64,000 nt of DNA, from positions 859,954-923,953 of the forward strand of contig JASEVX010000005.1 in the NCBI GenBank assembly GCA_031761405.1. The letters are read 5' to 3'. The stretch comes from Serripes groenlandicus. Its lineage: Eukaryota > Mollusca > Bivalvia > Cardiida > Cardiidae. The notes under the pieces are model-generated. The model was not told where the DNA came from, made no database searches, and saw only the letters and a list, made by a program, of their open reading frames with translations. The number at the start of each line of letters is the position of its first letter. Position 1 is the stretch's first letter. A program made the translations under genes and the position numbers. Below are positions 1-12,205 of the stretch, piece by piece.

Positions 1-620
1 TATTACAATTGAAGAAATGTTTGAAAAATAAATATATATATATTCATATTTAAAATTTTTTAGACAAGTATTCAAACAAAAAAAACTCAAAGATTTTCTC
101 AGGGACATATACTTTTCTTTTTTAAATATTGATAAATGATAGATATTTCAATAATCTGAAGAAGTTTTAGAAAAAGTTAAATATTATAAATATGTTTTTT
201 CCTTATTTCAAAGTTTTGAACCTGTCTGTTCTTACACCTGACAGATATTGGTTCTCATCTGGGCAAAATAGCGTATATTTGTGAGGTTTAATTACAACAT
301 AGCATGTGAACCTCCAAAGATATGGATAAAATAACTCCAGAATGTGATTTATACCACAAAAAGACAAGAAATTAGCATATCATCTTTCAAATATTGGTAA
401 TTTGCATAAAAACTTTTTTTCTCATGTGCTGAAATAGCAAAAAAATAAGCATATCATAAGGCTTTCATAAATGAATCTAGCATAAATTAAGCACAGCCAC
501 ATACCAATTTTCTTGTGCTCTTTTTCATTAACCATACATCTAACTTAAAAAAAACAATGTTACAAAAAAAAAATATTATAAAAAAAAATCTACTTCTCAG
601 ATCAGTACACCCTTAAGGCT
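1..620. other. AT-rich non-coding stretch
   Basis: I see no gene, RNA or recognisable repeat here. The stretch is very AT-rich with several A- and T-runs, for example 545-590. Confidence 0.6.
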
Positions 621-927
621 CTTTTGAAACTTTACGAATTCAAGCTGATTAAACAGTTTGATCTGGATCTATTATGTTCAGGAATGCGAACGTATACCTT
701 TCGCACAAACGGGCTCAAATGTGAGAGGCAAATTTAATTACTCAATTCTTGAAATATATAATTTACGAATTGTCAGTCATTTGTACAATTATAAATATAT
801 TAACATAGTGGTTACACCAACTGTAGAATGTCAAGGACGTTCGGAAATCGGTGGGCTGAAAAGAGATTAGTAATATCCACTATCATGTAACCTCCAGTTG
901 TAAACTGTTTTAACTTAACCCTTTCCC

Positions 928-1090
928 TCAGTCCGATTCGATAGCCTACTGGGTAAAGACATTCGATTCGGGATTGGCAGGGTCGAAGGTTCGAATCCCA
1001 GTGGTATGGCCAGTTTGGTAGCCGCCGGCTACTTACATAATGGTACCAAAAAGCCTGTCTGCGCGGTGCCTTGAACAAAATATGACTCTG
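928..1090 (+). mobile_element. tRNA-derived SINE (family C)
   Basis: The head carries an A-box-like CTACTGGGTAAAGAC and a good B box, GGTTCGAATCCC, at about 989-1000. A body follows containing GCCGGCTACTTACATAATGG and GTCTGCGCGGTGCC. A diverged copy lies at 9385-9550. It is not a functional tRNA gene, because there is no closed acceptor stem or anticodon arm and the body is shared between copies. Confidence 0.65.
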
Positions 1091-1743
1091 CCAGTAAACA
1101 GTTTCAGGTAAAAAAAGTGTCTGATAAATACAATCTTTCCTTTTAGACGTATTTTGACGCCTCTGCAGAACGGAGAATGCTCATGATGAACACTTTCTTC
1201 TTTTGCCACTATTTTATCAATTATAATCAATTAGGGGGTTTGTCTTTGTTTTGTTTTTTAATTACATACATTTTGCCAATAAGTTTTCAAAGTCGTCTGC
1301 TGCTGATTAGTTGTAAGTGGGAAAACGTTAAATATTTTTAATTGTTAAGTATTTTGCACAAAACGTGCAAAGCATATCGCGAGATTTGTATCAAGTAGGG
1401 TTTTCTAGGAATCTGGTGCTTGATTGCTGAGTTGTTCAAATTTAGAATGATGATGTTTTTCCATTTTATTCTGTTTTAAAACTTTTTACAAACGTTTGAC
1501 ACGTCTGAAACTTCTTAATGATACATTATAGTGAATATTGTCGTAAAGAAACACGTTGTATACGTTTGGAAAAAACACTTTTGTAAATGGAGGAAATGTT
1601 CAATACAAGTAATATCTCCTCTCTTCCCAAATTCCAACTGTTTCCCAAACTTAAAAAGTCGTCTACTGCAGAAACGTTTGAAGACAAATCAGTCCTATGT
1701 GATAAATACTGATTGATTGGGGTTAAATGCTGTTTTCAACAAT

Positions 1744-1981
1744 GTTTCAGTTGTATCACGGCGGCCAGTTCACCTACTCATATGTTTCCTAGTTTTTCTA
1801 ACACCAGTACCCCACACAACATACTCACCAAGCAACTGGCTGCTTTGCCACACAAGACTGTTAGCCCATTGGTGAAAGACGAATGACGCTTGTCACAGTG
1901 TCTTTTGTCAAACGTCGGAAAGAATGTTGGCCGAGCTGGGGTTCGAACTCGCGTCGCTACCGACTGAGCTACCGGGGCTCA
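1744..1981 (-). mobile_element. tRNA-derived SINE (family A), minus strand
   Basis: On the minus strand the head reads CCCCGGTAGCTCAGTCGGTA (A box) and then GAGTTCGAACCCCAGC (B box). The body contains a conserved GACACTGTGACAAGCGTCAT and ends with GAACTGGCCGCCGTGATA. The same family occurs at 41138-41268 (+), 42046-42256 (-) and, in fragments, at 54060-54115, 62733-62905 and 63096-63160. The head is missing part of the anticodon arm. Confidence 0.75.
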
Positions 1982-2994
1982 GCTACGTGATAAGTAAGAC
2001 GAGAAGTACGTAAACCAATGAATACCTTATTAAAAAAACGACTTCATCACATGTTTCGGAAATGACTATTTTCTTTCCAATGAACCTACCTTAAATAAGC
2101 GTTTTCCTACGAAAAGAACTCAAGTTAATACGTATAATGATACAGGCTTAGATACGTGTCGACGCACAATTACGATCAGACAGTTCATATTTCATTATGG
2201 GCATTCTCATGTTTCTGAAACACATATTTTTTCTTTTCAAAGGACCTACTTTAAATATGCGTCTTCTACGAAAACAAGTACAGTTTTTACAAATGATGAT
2301 AAAGGTTTAATACGCAAAATTATGTGCACCGTCAAAAGACTCCATCCTTGCAAATACACATCGATCCTCAACCAAGGTTCAGATCAGCTTGTGGAGACGC
2401 TCAGTTATCGATCAGACAGTTCACGTTCAAAACAGACAATTGACGGACCTTTCGCTATATTTACTAGATGTTTTCTACGGTTGATCCTGATTACCAAACG
2501 TCACAGTTATAATAATAATTTATAACAGATTTTCTTGTGCCTAGGCACACGCAGTCTATTTCTACTCTAATATGAACCGTGTCAGGCGACTTGCGGCCGT
2601 ATTGACACTCCGACGTGAAATCATTCTTCCGATTAATCTGAAGCCTCTTCAGCAAACGACTTTTGAAAAGTTTTTTTACAAAAGGAGAAATTCCTCACTA
2701 CAGATTTGTTGTATGTTGAAAAGGTTTAATGTCTATATCACATCTTGGCCAAAAGTGAGTTAACTGATGAGATTGTGCAGATGCATTAAGATCCAACATC
2801 GCTAGACACGGTGCACGTGTGTTTAGCCCCGTGAAAATTCGGTAACAACAGATAGATAAAATTACATAGAGATTGGGATACGTAATATGTTCATGTCCTT
2901 GGCAGGCATGTTTGTTACTTCCCATTATACTGTCCACAACTGACGTGTCTACAGCAGATGGGTGTGAACAATGTCTATAAATGAAACATTGCTA

Positions 2995-4417
2995 TCTATT
3001 CAAGTTGAAATATTGTGGGAAAAGGAGAACTTGCTCGTTTTGAGCAATTTCATCTTTTGACACATTGTTTTCAATTGTCGTCTGCTGCAAATGCGTCAGA
3101 AAGTGTTTGTATGTGGAAAAGGGTTAAAGCCGTGATAATGTTCTAGTAATGGGCATTTTCTTAGAATGCTGATATGTGTCACTCTCGGGTCAGTTTCCTG
3201 GTCATGATTATTTAAAAAAAAATCGAACATGTTTCCAAAGTCGCCTGCTGCAGTTACATGATGTATCCTTAACATATAGATGTAATTTATCCCTTTCCCA
3301 CACACAACGAATTTACAGCAGAAGACTATGCAAACATCTAGCCAAAACTATGGACACTCTGTTTTTATAATAGTATAATTGTTTAATAGAGTTTAAAACA
3401 ATCTGACAAAAGGAGATATTGATCATCTATTGTTTTCCAAAAATCGTCTAATGCAGAGGCGTCAGAGAGCGTCTGTGTGTAGGATAGGGTTACCCTTACC
3501 TTGATATAGTCGACAAATGACGTGTCTACCGCAGGGGTTATTATAAAACCTATGTACGGGAAAACAAGAGATAGTGCTCTAGATATACAAGTTCTCCTTA
3601 ATCCATGATGGTTTCAGGGTTATCACGTCTGTATAAAAACACGTCTTCAATGCGTCCAGATATTAACATTCAGTTTTGCCTTATATGTTTATAAGTAATC
3701 CGCCGTTGCCTACTGGTTGAACGTCGGGGACCGTCGAAGTGCTTTAGGTAAGGCACATTTCTTAGCCGAATGCATTTTTGCCTGATCAGGGATTAGGAAT
3801 ATGTGAACTGTCGCCGCGATATAACTGGAATAATGTTGAAAACGGCATATAACCCGAATTAAACGTCGGTTTAACGTGTACAAAAAAACACGTTTTCAAT
3901 GCATCCAGATAATAACATTCAGTTTTAACTAAGGTGTTTATCGAGTTACCAAACATTAAAATACCTTTTTTTCATCCCGAATTAAAGCCGTTGAAATAAT
4001 ATATGGAGAACGAGTCCATTATCTTAGATTAAAGTTATGAAAAAAGTCTTAAACTGTTGATACATTTAACATACTATCTTCCAATATTTAACCTGAAATA
4101 GTCTTCTTTATAAAATTCCGTCCTGATAGAGTTGAGCTGAAATGTGGTGACAATTAATACGCCGATATGAATCACTCTCGGGTCCTTTCCCTGGTAATGA
4201 TTATGTTCAATATTGCTCTTGTGTCCACCTGTTTCAAATGTCGTTTGCTGCAGATTTCTAGAATATAGCCTAAGGCTTTTTTTTCTCGATAAGCAGCTAC
4301 TAAGTACAGGTTTTAGGCCAAAATGTATTTACGAATGATGTGAAAGCTGCTCAACAAAAAACGCCTTTCTGCATTTGATTTACCCTTTATCACACATAGA
4401 CCCTTTCTGGCACCTCT
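2995..4417. repeat. End of the left contig, duplicated after the gap
   Basis: This segment is nearly identical, in order, to 4618-6067. It stops exactly at the N-run, in the phrase CCCTTTCTGGCACCTCT. The second copy has about 27 extra bases, mostly one- to five-base insertions. This is the pattern of two overlapping contig ends that were placed side by side. It contains one full MITE (3287-3493). Confidence 0.85.
3287..3493. mobile_element. TTAA-type palindromic MITE (family 1)
   Basis: The left end reads TTATCCCTTTCCCACACACAA and is followed by ACAGCAGAAGACTATG. The right end is GGCGTCAGAGAGCGTCTGTG then GGATAGGGTTA, roughly the reverse complement of the left end. The interior holds AAACAATCTGACAAAAGGAG opposite a TTTTCC arm. 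A near-identical copy is at 4924-5140, created by the contig-overlap duplication, and a diverged one is at 11761-11976. Confidence 0.7.
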
Positions 4418-4617
4418 NNNNNNNNNNNNNNNNNNNNNNNNNNNNNNNNNNNNNNNNNNNNNNNNNNNNNNNNNNNNNNNNNNNNNNNNNNNNNNNNNNN
4501 NNNNNNNNNNNNNNNNNNNNNNNNNNNNNNNNNNNNNNNNNNNNNNNNNNNNNNNNNNNNNNNNNNNNNNNNNNNNNNNNNNNNNNNNNNNNNNNNNNNN
4601 NNNNNNNNNNNNNNNNN
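4418..4617. other. Assembly gap (200 N)
   Basis: Exactly 200 N bases. The round length suggests a placeholder of arbitrary size. The flanks are duplicates of one another, so the true gap length may be zero or negative. Confidence 0.98.
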
Positions 4618-6067
4618 TCTATTCAAGTTGAAATATTGTGGGAAAGGAGAACTTGCTCGTTGTTGAGCAATTTCATCTTTTGACACATTGTTTTCCAATT
4701 TGTCCATCCGTCTGCTGCAAATGCGTCATGGGGAAAGTGTTTGTATGTGGAAAAGGGTTTAAAGCCGGTGATAATGTTCTAGTAATGGGCATTTTCTTAG
4801 AATGCTGATATGTGTCACTCTCGGGTCAGTTTCCTGGTCATGATTATTTAAAAAAAAATCGAACCTGTTTCCAAAGTCGCCTGCTAGCAGTTACATGATG
4901 TATCCTTTAACATATAGATGTAATTATCCCTTTCCCACACACAACGAATATACAGCAGAAGACTATGCAAACATCTAGCCAAAATCTATGGACACCTCTG
5001 TTTTTATAATAGTATAATTGTTTAATAGAGTTTAAAACAATCTGACAAAAAGGAGATATTGATCATCTATTGTTTTCCAAAAATCGTTTCTAATGATGCA
5101 GCGAGGCGTCAGAGAGCGTCTGTGTGTAGGATAGGGTTACCCTTACCTTGATATAAGTCGACAAATGACGTGTCTACCGCAGGGGTTATTATAAAACCTA
5201 TGTACGGAAAACAAGAGATAGTGCTCTAGATATACAAGTTCTCCTTAATCCATGATGGTTTCACGTCTGTATAAAAACCACGTCTTCAATGCGTCCAGAT
5301 ATTAACATTCAGTTTTGCCTTATATGTTTATAAGTAATCCGCCGTTGGCCTACTGGTTGAACGTCGGGGACCGTCGAAGTGCTTTAGGTAAGGCACATTT
5401 CTTAGCCGAATGCATTTTTGCCTGATCAGGGGATTAGGAATATGTGAACTGTCGCCGCGATATAACTGGAATAATGTTGAAAAACGGCATATTAACCCGA
5501 AGTAAACGTCGGTTTAACGTGTACAAAAAAAACACGTTTTCAATGCATCCAGATAATAACATTCAGTTTTAACTAAGGTGTTTATCGAGTTACCAAACAT
5601 TAAAATACCCTTTTTTTCATCCCGAATTAAAGCCGTTGAAATAATATATGGAGAACGAGTCCATTATCTTAGATTAAAGTTATGAAAAAAGTCTTAAACT
5701 GTTGTACATTTAACATACTATCTTCCAATATTTAACCCTGAAATAGTCTTCTTTATTAAAATTCCGTCCTGATAGAGTTGAGCTGAAATGTTGGTGACAA
5801 TTAATACGCCGATATGAATCACTCTCGGGTCCTTTCCCTGGTAATGATTATGTTCAATATTGCTCTCTCTGTGTCCACCTGTTTCAAATGTCGTTTGCTG
5901 CAGATTTCTAGAATATAGCCTAAGGCTTTTTTTTTTCTCGATAAGCAGCTACTAAGTACAGGTTTTAGGCCAAAATGTATTTACGAATGATGTGAAAGCT
6001 GCTCAACAAAAAACGCCTTTCTGCATTTAATTTACCCTTTATCACACATAGACCCTTTCTGGCACCC
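4618..6067. repeat. Start of the right contig, second copy of 2995-4417
   Basis: Begins TCTATTCAAGTTGAAATATT immediately after the N-run, matching 2995 onward, and follows the first copy to the point where that copy stops. It differs mainly by small insertions, for example CATCCG near 4705 and an extra TCT near 5865. These look like uncorrected long-read errors or a second haplotype. Includes a MITE at 4924-5140. Confidence 0.85.
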
Positions 6068-6258
6068 CTCTGCAGCAGATGACTTTTTAAAAGTGTTTTG
6101 GCAAATGGAGAAAATAGCTCAAACTGAGCAATGTTTGTCACAATGTTTTCAACTCTATTCAACATTATATCGTTCTTTGCCTTAGGTTTACCCCTACTGT
6201 AAGCCCATATATGGTCGACAGTCATCTGTCGTAGGTTTCATGTATGTGGGATAAGTTG
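6027..6258. mobile_element. MITE family 1, complete copy
   Basis: The left end TTACCCTTTATCACACATAG leads into CTCTGCAGCAGATGACTTTT. The right end ACAGTCATCTGTCGTAGGTT then ATGTGGGATAA is its imperfect inverse. The centre contains GAGAAAATAGCTCAAACTGA opposite GTCACAATGTTTTC. The second copy of the contig overlap ends inside its left part. Confidence 0.6.
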
Positions 6259-6925
6259 AATATTTAAAAAACTGTTATCTGTCACCAGCGGTCGAGCTCC
6301 AGATCCTGAGGGATGTACTTGTCCATACAAATCAAGAGGTCTTAAGTATGAATCCAGGATCTACCTTGAGCTAACTCCATTCCATGTGGCGATTAAACAG
6401 CCATTTCCTGTTCAGTATCAATGTTTTTCACCATTTATCTGCTTCCCAAATACAACACAAATACAGCAGAGGACTTTTTAATCCAATTTTGCATTTATCT
6501 ACATTTCCTCCTGAACCTGAAATTCCAGTCAAACTTACAGGAATTATCCTTTATTGTCAGTTTCAAAGATTTAGATTCGGATGTAGATCTTTAGATGCTG
6601 TGGCTATAGAATGGTGGAAAATTGGTATTAACGTCAACAATTTAAATTTTCTTCTCTGGATTGGTTGTCTTTATTTTCAAAATGTGGCAGAATGTTCCGT
6701 AAGTAACCCTCTGCAAATTTATTTTTTAGTTTTAAATTGATTAGATGAAAAACATGGCCGCAATTGGCAGGGTGCAAGCTTCCATTCTTCTTTAGTCTAA
6801 TTAGATCACTTTTTGTCCATCATCGTCAGGTCGTCGGTCGTCGGTTCGTTTGTAAACGTTTAGCTTTAAAACAACATCTCCTCCTTAACTAGTAAACCAA
6901 TTTCATAGTAATCTTCATTTGGTGG
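6259..6925. other. Unassigned stretch with no recognised gene
   Basis: Contains a 118-codon open frame at 6384-6740 (+) that shows no motif, domain or codon pattern I recognise. I do not regard it as a gene. No clear repeat is seen. Confidence 0.5.
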
Positions 6926-6939
6926 TCTTCTTGGTCTCT

Positions 6940-7351
6940 TATTTGTCTGACTGTCTGTCTCTGTCTGTGTTTGTCATCTGTCTCTGTCTGTCTGCTCTGT
7001 CGGTCTGCTGGCTGTCTGTCTGTCTGTCTGTATGTTTCTGTCTGTCTGTCTGTCTGTCTCGTCTTTGTATCTGCCTCTCTCTCATCTCTCCCCTCTCTCT
7101 CTTTCTCTCTCTCTCCTCTCTCTACCCCTCTCTCTCTCTCTCTCCTCTCGTCGCTCTCTACTCTATCTCGCTCTCTCTCTCTCTCACTCGCTCTCTTTCT
7201 GTCTGTCTGCTGTCTGTTTTGTCTCTCTCTCTCTCTTTCTCTCTTTCTCTCCTCTCTCTATCCTGTCTCTCTGTCGTCTCTCTGTCTCTCTCTCTCTCTC
7301 TGTCTCTCTCTCTCTCTCTACCTACTCTCTCTCTATCTATATCTCTCTCCC
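6940..7351 (+). repeat. (TCTG)n/(TC)n microsatellite
   Basis: A long mixed TCTG and TC tract. It opens in three forward frames as Leu/Ser/Cys/Val-rich nonsense, which is a composition artefact. It is followed by a ~95 bp unique tail (7352-7447). Confidence 0.95.
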
Positions 7352-7447
7352 TGAATATGGATGCACACCAAACGACCACTAACTCCTTTGGGCAACCACT
7401 AACTTAAGTAATGTAGTTGATTGTCAAACCAATGCAAACAGACATGA
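7352..7447 (+). repeat. Tail unit duplicated at 8392-8484
   Basis: Contains CTGAATATGGATGCACACCA, ACTAACTTAAGTA and TGTAGTTGATTGTCAAAC. The same tail, with small differences, follows the next microsatellite at 8392-8484. The microsatellite plus tail has therefore been duplicated as one unit. Confidence 0.85.
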
Positions 7448-7481
7448 ACAGACTGTCTGTCTCTGTCTCTGTCTGTCTGTA

Positions 7482-7546
<65 letters not shown>

Positions 7547-7722
7547 CGGCTGTCAGTCTGTCTGTCTCTCTCTCTCACTCTCTCTCTCTGTCTGTCTGTC
7601 TGTCTCTCTCTGTCTGTCTGTCCTGTCTCGTCTGTCTGTTCTCTTTCTCTCTCTCTCTCTCTCTCTGTCTGTCTGTCTCTGTCTCTGTCTGTCTGTCTGT
7701 CGTCTGTCTGTCTGTCTGTCTC

Positions 7723-7756
<34 letters not shown>

Positions 7757-7825
7757 TCAGTCTGCTCTGTCCTGTCTGCTTTCTGTCTGTCTGTCAGTCT
7801 GTCCTGTCTGTCTGTCTGACTGTCT

Positions 7826-7863
<38 letters not shown>

Positions 7864-7864
7864 C

Positions 7865-7925
<61 letters not shown>

Positions 7926-7988
7926 GTCTGTCTGTCTGTCTGTCTGTCTGTCCTGTCGACTGTCTGTCTGTCTGTCTCTCTCACTCTC

Positions 7989-8019
<31 letters not shown>

Positions 8020-8126
8020 GTCTCGTCTGTCTCGTCTGTCTGTCCTGTCAGTCCTGTCTGTCTGTCTTCTCTGCTCTCTCTCTCTCTCTCTCTCTCTCTC
8101 CTTCCTTCTCTCTATCTTTCTCTCTC

Positions 8127-8169
<43 letters not shown>

Positions 8170-8246
8170 CTCTCTGTCTCTCTCTCTCTCTCTTTCTCTG
8201 TCTCTCTTCTCTCTGTCTCTCTTCTCTGTCTCTCTCTCTCTCTCTG

Positions 8247-8339
<93 letters not shown>

Positions 8340-8391
8340 GTCCTGTCTGTCTCTCTCTCTCTCTATCTCTATATCTTTATCTCTCTCCCTG
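7448..8391 (+). repeat. (TCTG)n then (TC)n microsatellite, ~0.94 kb
   Basis: The first ~600 bp are dominated by TCTG and the rest by TC. The 340-codon open frame through it is a low-complexity artefact. The tract is bounded on both sides by the shared tail sequence. Confidence 0.95.
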
Positions 8392-8484
8392 AATATGGAT
8401 GCACACCAAACGACCTACTATCTTTGGGCAACCCACTAACTTAAGTCGTGTAGTTGATTGTCAAACAATGCAAACAGACATGTT
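8392..8484 (+). repeat. Second copy of the microsatellite tail
   Basis: Matches 7352-7447, including TATGGATGCACACCAAACGA, CTAACTTAAGT and ATGCAAACAGACATG. Confidence 0.85.
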
Positions 8485-9061
8485 TTTCTCGTCACTATCA
8501 CTACTATCATACAAAAAAAATCTAGGCTAAGTTTGGGTTGCCGGTGTGCGTCTGAATTTTAAACATTCAATTATGAGGTCGATTTAACAGGCTCGCACAT
8601 TTTACTCTACTTTGTGAGCAATTTATTTTTTAGTCGAATTACTACCGATTCTCATGTATAAACACGTCTGTGTGCGTGCGTGTGTGTGCGTGTGTGTGTG
8701 TGTGTGCGTGTGTTTGCGATTGTGCATAGGGTGTCACATTACATGTTGTCTTCATCATTAAAAATGTTTGAGGGAAACCTTTCATAATAATTGTGCACAA
8801 TGCCATTTTAAATCATCGGTTGCTATTGCATTTATAGATTATACCTTTGTCTCGAATATATTACTGAATTGCAATAAAAACTACTAGAAACTGTAGTCCA
8901 TGTGGTTCCGTCGTCTGCTTCATACACGTTTGTGTTTTGGTCATATCATCATTTATACCATTGGTAAATGGCCAAAGGCAAGATGCCGATTAGCGAATAT
9001 AAACTTGAAAAACTTGTCAAATTATGCACCAATGACTAATAATATGTAGATAGACATTTAA
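8485..9061. other. Intergenic stretch with a GT microsatellite
   Basis: No gene is seen. A (GT)n tract with scattered GC steps occupies about 8668-8716. The rest is AT-rich single-copy-looking sequence. Confidence 0.7.
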
Positions 9062-9384
9062 AGCTCTTTGAAACTGTGCGAATTCAAGCTGACTACTCAA
9101 TTTAATCTGGATCTATACTGTACAGGAATGCTAACGTATACCTTTCGTTCAAATGGGCTTAAATGCGGAAAGCAAACTGAATAACTCAATTCTTGAAATA
9201 TATCATTTACGATATGTCAGTGTTTGTACAAATATAAATATAATAACATAGTGTTTACACCAAATGAAGAATGTCAAGGACGTTCGGAAATCGGTTGGCT
9301 AAAAATATATGTTTGTAAGATCTACCATCTCGTAACCTCCAGTTCTAAAATGTTTTCACTTAACCCTTTCCCTTCTACCGATTG

Positions 9385-9550
9385 TGATAGCCTTCTGGTT
9401 AAGATATTCGATTCGGGAGTGGCAAGTCGAAGGTTCGAAACCAAGTAGTGACAGTGGGGTCCGTTCTGGAAGGTCGTTTGAGTAGCCGCTGGCTAGTTAC
9501 ATAATGGTGCCAAAAGCCTGTCTGCGCGGTGCCTGGAAAAATTAAGACTC
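9385..9550 (+). mobile_element. SINE family C, degenerate copy
   Basis: Matches 928-1090. It retains TTCGATTCGGGAGTGGCAAG, a B-box relic AAGGTTCGAAACC and the body GTCTGCGCGGTGCCTGG. It lies at the equivalent position in the duplicated block, so it predates the duplication. Confidence 0.6.
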
Positions 9551-11760
9551 GCGAAGTAAAAATGTTCAGGACCTTTCAAAAGTGGTGACACCATAAAAAA
9601 CACTTGCTTTACTTACAGACGTATTATGACGCCTCTGCAGCAGAAGAATTTTGAAAACATTGTTGCAAAAGGAGAAATTGCTCATGATGAACAATTCCTT
9701 CTTTTGCCACTATGTTTTTCGATTATATTCCATTGGGGGTTGTCTTTTTTATTTTTTTCAATTATACACATTTTCCATTATTTTGGGCCAATATGTTTTC
9801 AAACTCGTCTGCTGCTGATTAGTTGTAAATGTATGTCGTCGGAAAGAGTCGAAATATATTTGATTGTAAAATATTTACACAAAACCTTCAAAACTTATCG
9901 CGATATTATTTTTCAGGTAAGCTTTTCGAGTAATCTCGTGGTTGGTTGCTGACTTGTTTGAATTTAGTATGATGATGTTTATCCTTTTTATTCTGATTTT
10001 ACGAACATTTTAAACGTCTAAAAAATCTTTAAAATAAATTAAAGGGAATGTCGTCAACAGGACACGTTTGGAGAACACTTTTGCAAATGGAGGAAATGTT
10101 CAATCACAGCAATATCGCCTCTCTCCCCAACTTCTAAATGTTTCCCGAACTTAACAAGTCGTCTGCTGCAAATCAACCCTATGTAATAAGTAAGACCAGA
10201 AGTACGTACATGTGTACCTAGAAACAAATGAATACGGTTTAAAAAGAACGACTTGCTTCTAAGAAAAAAGAATATCTGTGTATGTCATTTTACATTTGTC
10301 ATTCTCATGTATCGGAAACGACTATATTTCGTTTCAATTAACCTACCTTAAATAAACGGTTTCTACGTAAAGAACTGGATCTAATAATAGAAATGATACA
10401 GGTGTAATACACCCCCTAAGTTAACCCAGCGAGAACATATCGGTGCTCAACAAAGGTGCACGGTATGATCAAACCGTTCATATGTCATTCTCATGTTTCG
10501 GATACGACTCTTTTCTGTGAAAACAACTACAGTTAATACGGATAACGATAAAGGTTTAATACGCAAAATTATTTTAAGGTGCATATAATGCGAACCACTG
10601 TAATTAATGCGGGGCCTCCTGACGAAACCACATCAATCCTCAACAAAGGTTAAGATCAGTATGTGTAGACGCACAGTTCGATCAGACAGTTTACGTTCGA
10701 AACATACACGCTAACTTTATAAGACGTTTCTATGGTTGATCCTGATTACCGAATTTACCGAAAGTCACAGTCATAATTATAATTTATAACATATTTTCTT
10801 GTGACTAGGCACACTCAGTCTATTACTACTTTATAATGAAACCGCGTCAGGCGACTTGATGCCGTATTGACATTCCGACGTAGAATTCCTTTAGGTCAAA
10901 TTGGCGTACAGCTAGTTGGTCTAGACTTCTAGTTTTTTAAATCAAAAGTCACATTTATTAAATCTTGGGCATAATGTGAAGCCTCTGTAAACTCTTTTTC
11001 AAAAGAAGAAATTACTATTTGCCACAATGATTTCAACTGCATTCTTAAACTCAACATTTATTGAAAGAGACTTTCCAATTTGTTTACCACATGTTTTCAA
11101 CGTCTTCAGCTAAAGATTTGTTGTATGTGGGAAAGGTTGTATGTCTATAAAACATTTTGGCCAAAAGTTAAGTCACTGGTGAGACTGTGCAGTAAGAGCC
11201 AAAATCGCTAGACACGGCTCATGTGTGTTTAACTCCGTGCAAAGTCGGCCGTATTACATAGATGAAATAACATAGAGATTGGGTTACAGGATGTGTTTAT
11301 GTCCTTGGTGCTGTTTGTCCATTTCCATTATACTGTCCACAACTGACGTGTCTAGAGCGAACGGGTGTGAACAACGTCTGTAAATGAAAACATTGTTACC
11401 TAATCAAGTTGAAATATTGTGGGAAAAAGAGAACTTGCTCGTTTTGAGCAATTTCATCTTTTGTTACATGGTTTTCAATTGTCGTCTGCTGCAAAGGCGT
11501 CAGAAAGCAATTGTATTTGGAAAAGGATTAAACCGTGATAATGTTCTAGTCATGTTCTTAGAATGCTGTCAGCGTCACTCTCGGATCTGTTTCCTGGACA
11601 TGATTATGTTTAATTGCTTTTTGTGCTAACATGTTTCAAAAGTCGTCTGCTGTAGATGCCTTAACAAAGTCTGCATTTAAGAAAGCCAGAGCAATATAAG
11701 ATAGAAGAAATTACATATAGACTGGGTTATATGATGTATCCTTGGCAGACTGATGTTATG

Positions 11761-11976
11761 TTATCCTTTCCCTCACACAACACATCTGCAGCAGACGACT
11801 ATGCAAACATCTAGGCAAAAATATTGACACTCTGTACATTTAATAGTATAATTGTTGAATAGAGTTAAAAACAATGTGGCAATGGGAGATATTGCTCATC
11901 TATAGCAATTTCTCCTATTGCCACAATGTTTTCAAAAATCTTCGTTAGAGAGTGTCTGTTTGTGGGAAATAGTTAA
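11761..11976. mobile_element. MITE family 1
   Basis: The left end TTATCCTTTCCCTCACACAA is followed by CTGCAGCAGACGACTATGC. The centre is palindromic (GGAGATATTGCTCATCTATA opposite AGCAATTTCTCCTATTGCC). The right end is GTGTCTGTTTGTGGGAAATA then GTTAA. It is the counterpart of 3287-3493 in the other duplicate. Confidence 0.75.
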
Positions 11977-12205
11977 CTCTTACCTTTATAAAGTCGACAA
12001 TTGACGTGCGTACAAAAGACGGTATTATTAAACCTGTGTAGGGGAAAACACGAGATATTGCTCTAGATGAACAAGTTCTCCTTAATCCACGATGGTTTCA
12101 CGTCTGTATAAAAGACGTCTTCAATGCGTCCAGATAATAACATTCAGTCTTGCCTTATATGTTTATAGGAATCTGCCGTGGCCGACTGGTGCGTCAGGGA
12201 ACGTT

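Larger units (their letters stand above)
621..3735 (+). repeat. Left copy of a ~3.1 kb diverged duplication
   Basis: This block is collinear with 9062-12205. Matching landmarks include the segment beginning CGAATTCAAGCTGA (about 638 and 9079), a SINE (928 and 9385), GGTGTGAACAACGTCTRTAA (about 2960 and 11360) and the stretch ending CCGTTGCCTACTGG (about 3705, matched near 12175). The copies differ by many substitutions and small indels, so the duplication is old. Both contain several copies of the same MITE. No credible coding frame runs through it. Confidence 0.75.
9062..12205 (+). repeat. Right copy of the ~3.1 kb duplication
   Basis: Collinear with 621-3735, with an offset of about 8.4 kb. 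It includes a degenerate SINE C at 9385-9550 and a MITE at 11761-11976. Similarity stops near 12205, where a GC-rich repeat block begins. No protein-coding frame is conserved between the two copies, which argues that neither encodes a protein. Confidence 0.75.

Noticed and set aside
1930..1980. tRNA gene (TAGCTCAGTCGGTA plus TTCGAACCCC on the minus strand)
   Set aside because: The cloverleaf is incomplete and the segment continues into a body shared with other copies, so it is a SINE head. The same applies to 41138, 42256, 928 and 13178.
4375..4707. Open frames running through the N-run
   Set aside because: They consist mostly of unknown residues across the assembly gap.
6384..6740. 118-codon frame
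   Set aside because: No domain, motif, splice signal or repeat relation; expected by chance in 64 kb.
6919..8439. Leu/Ser/Cys/Val-rich frames, including a 340-codon frame
   Set aside because: Translated CT/TCTG microsatellite.
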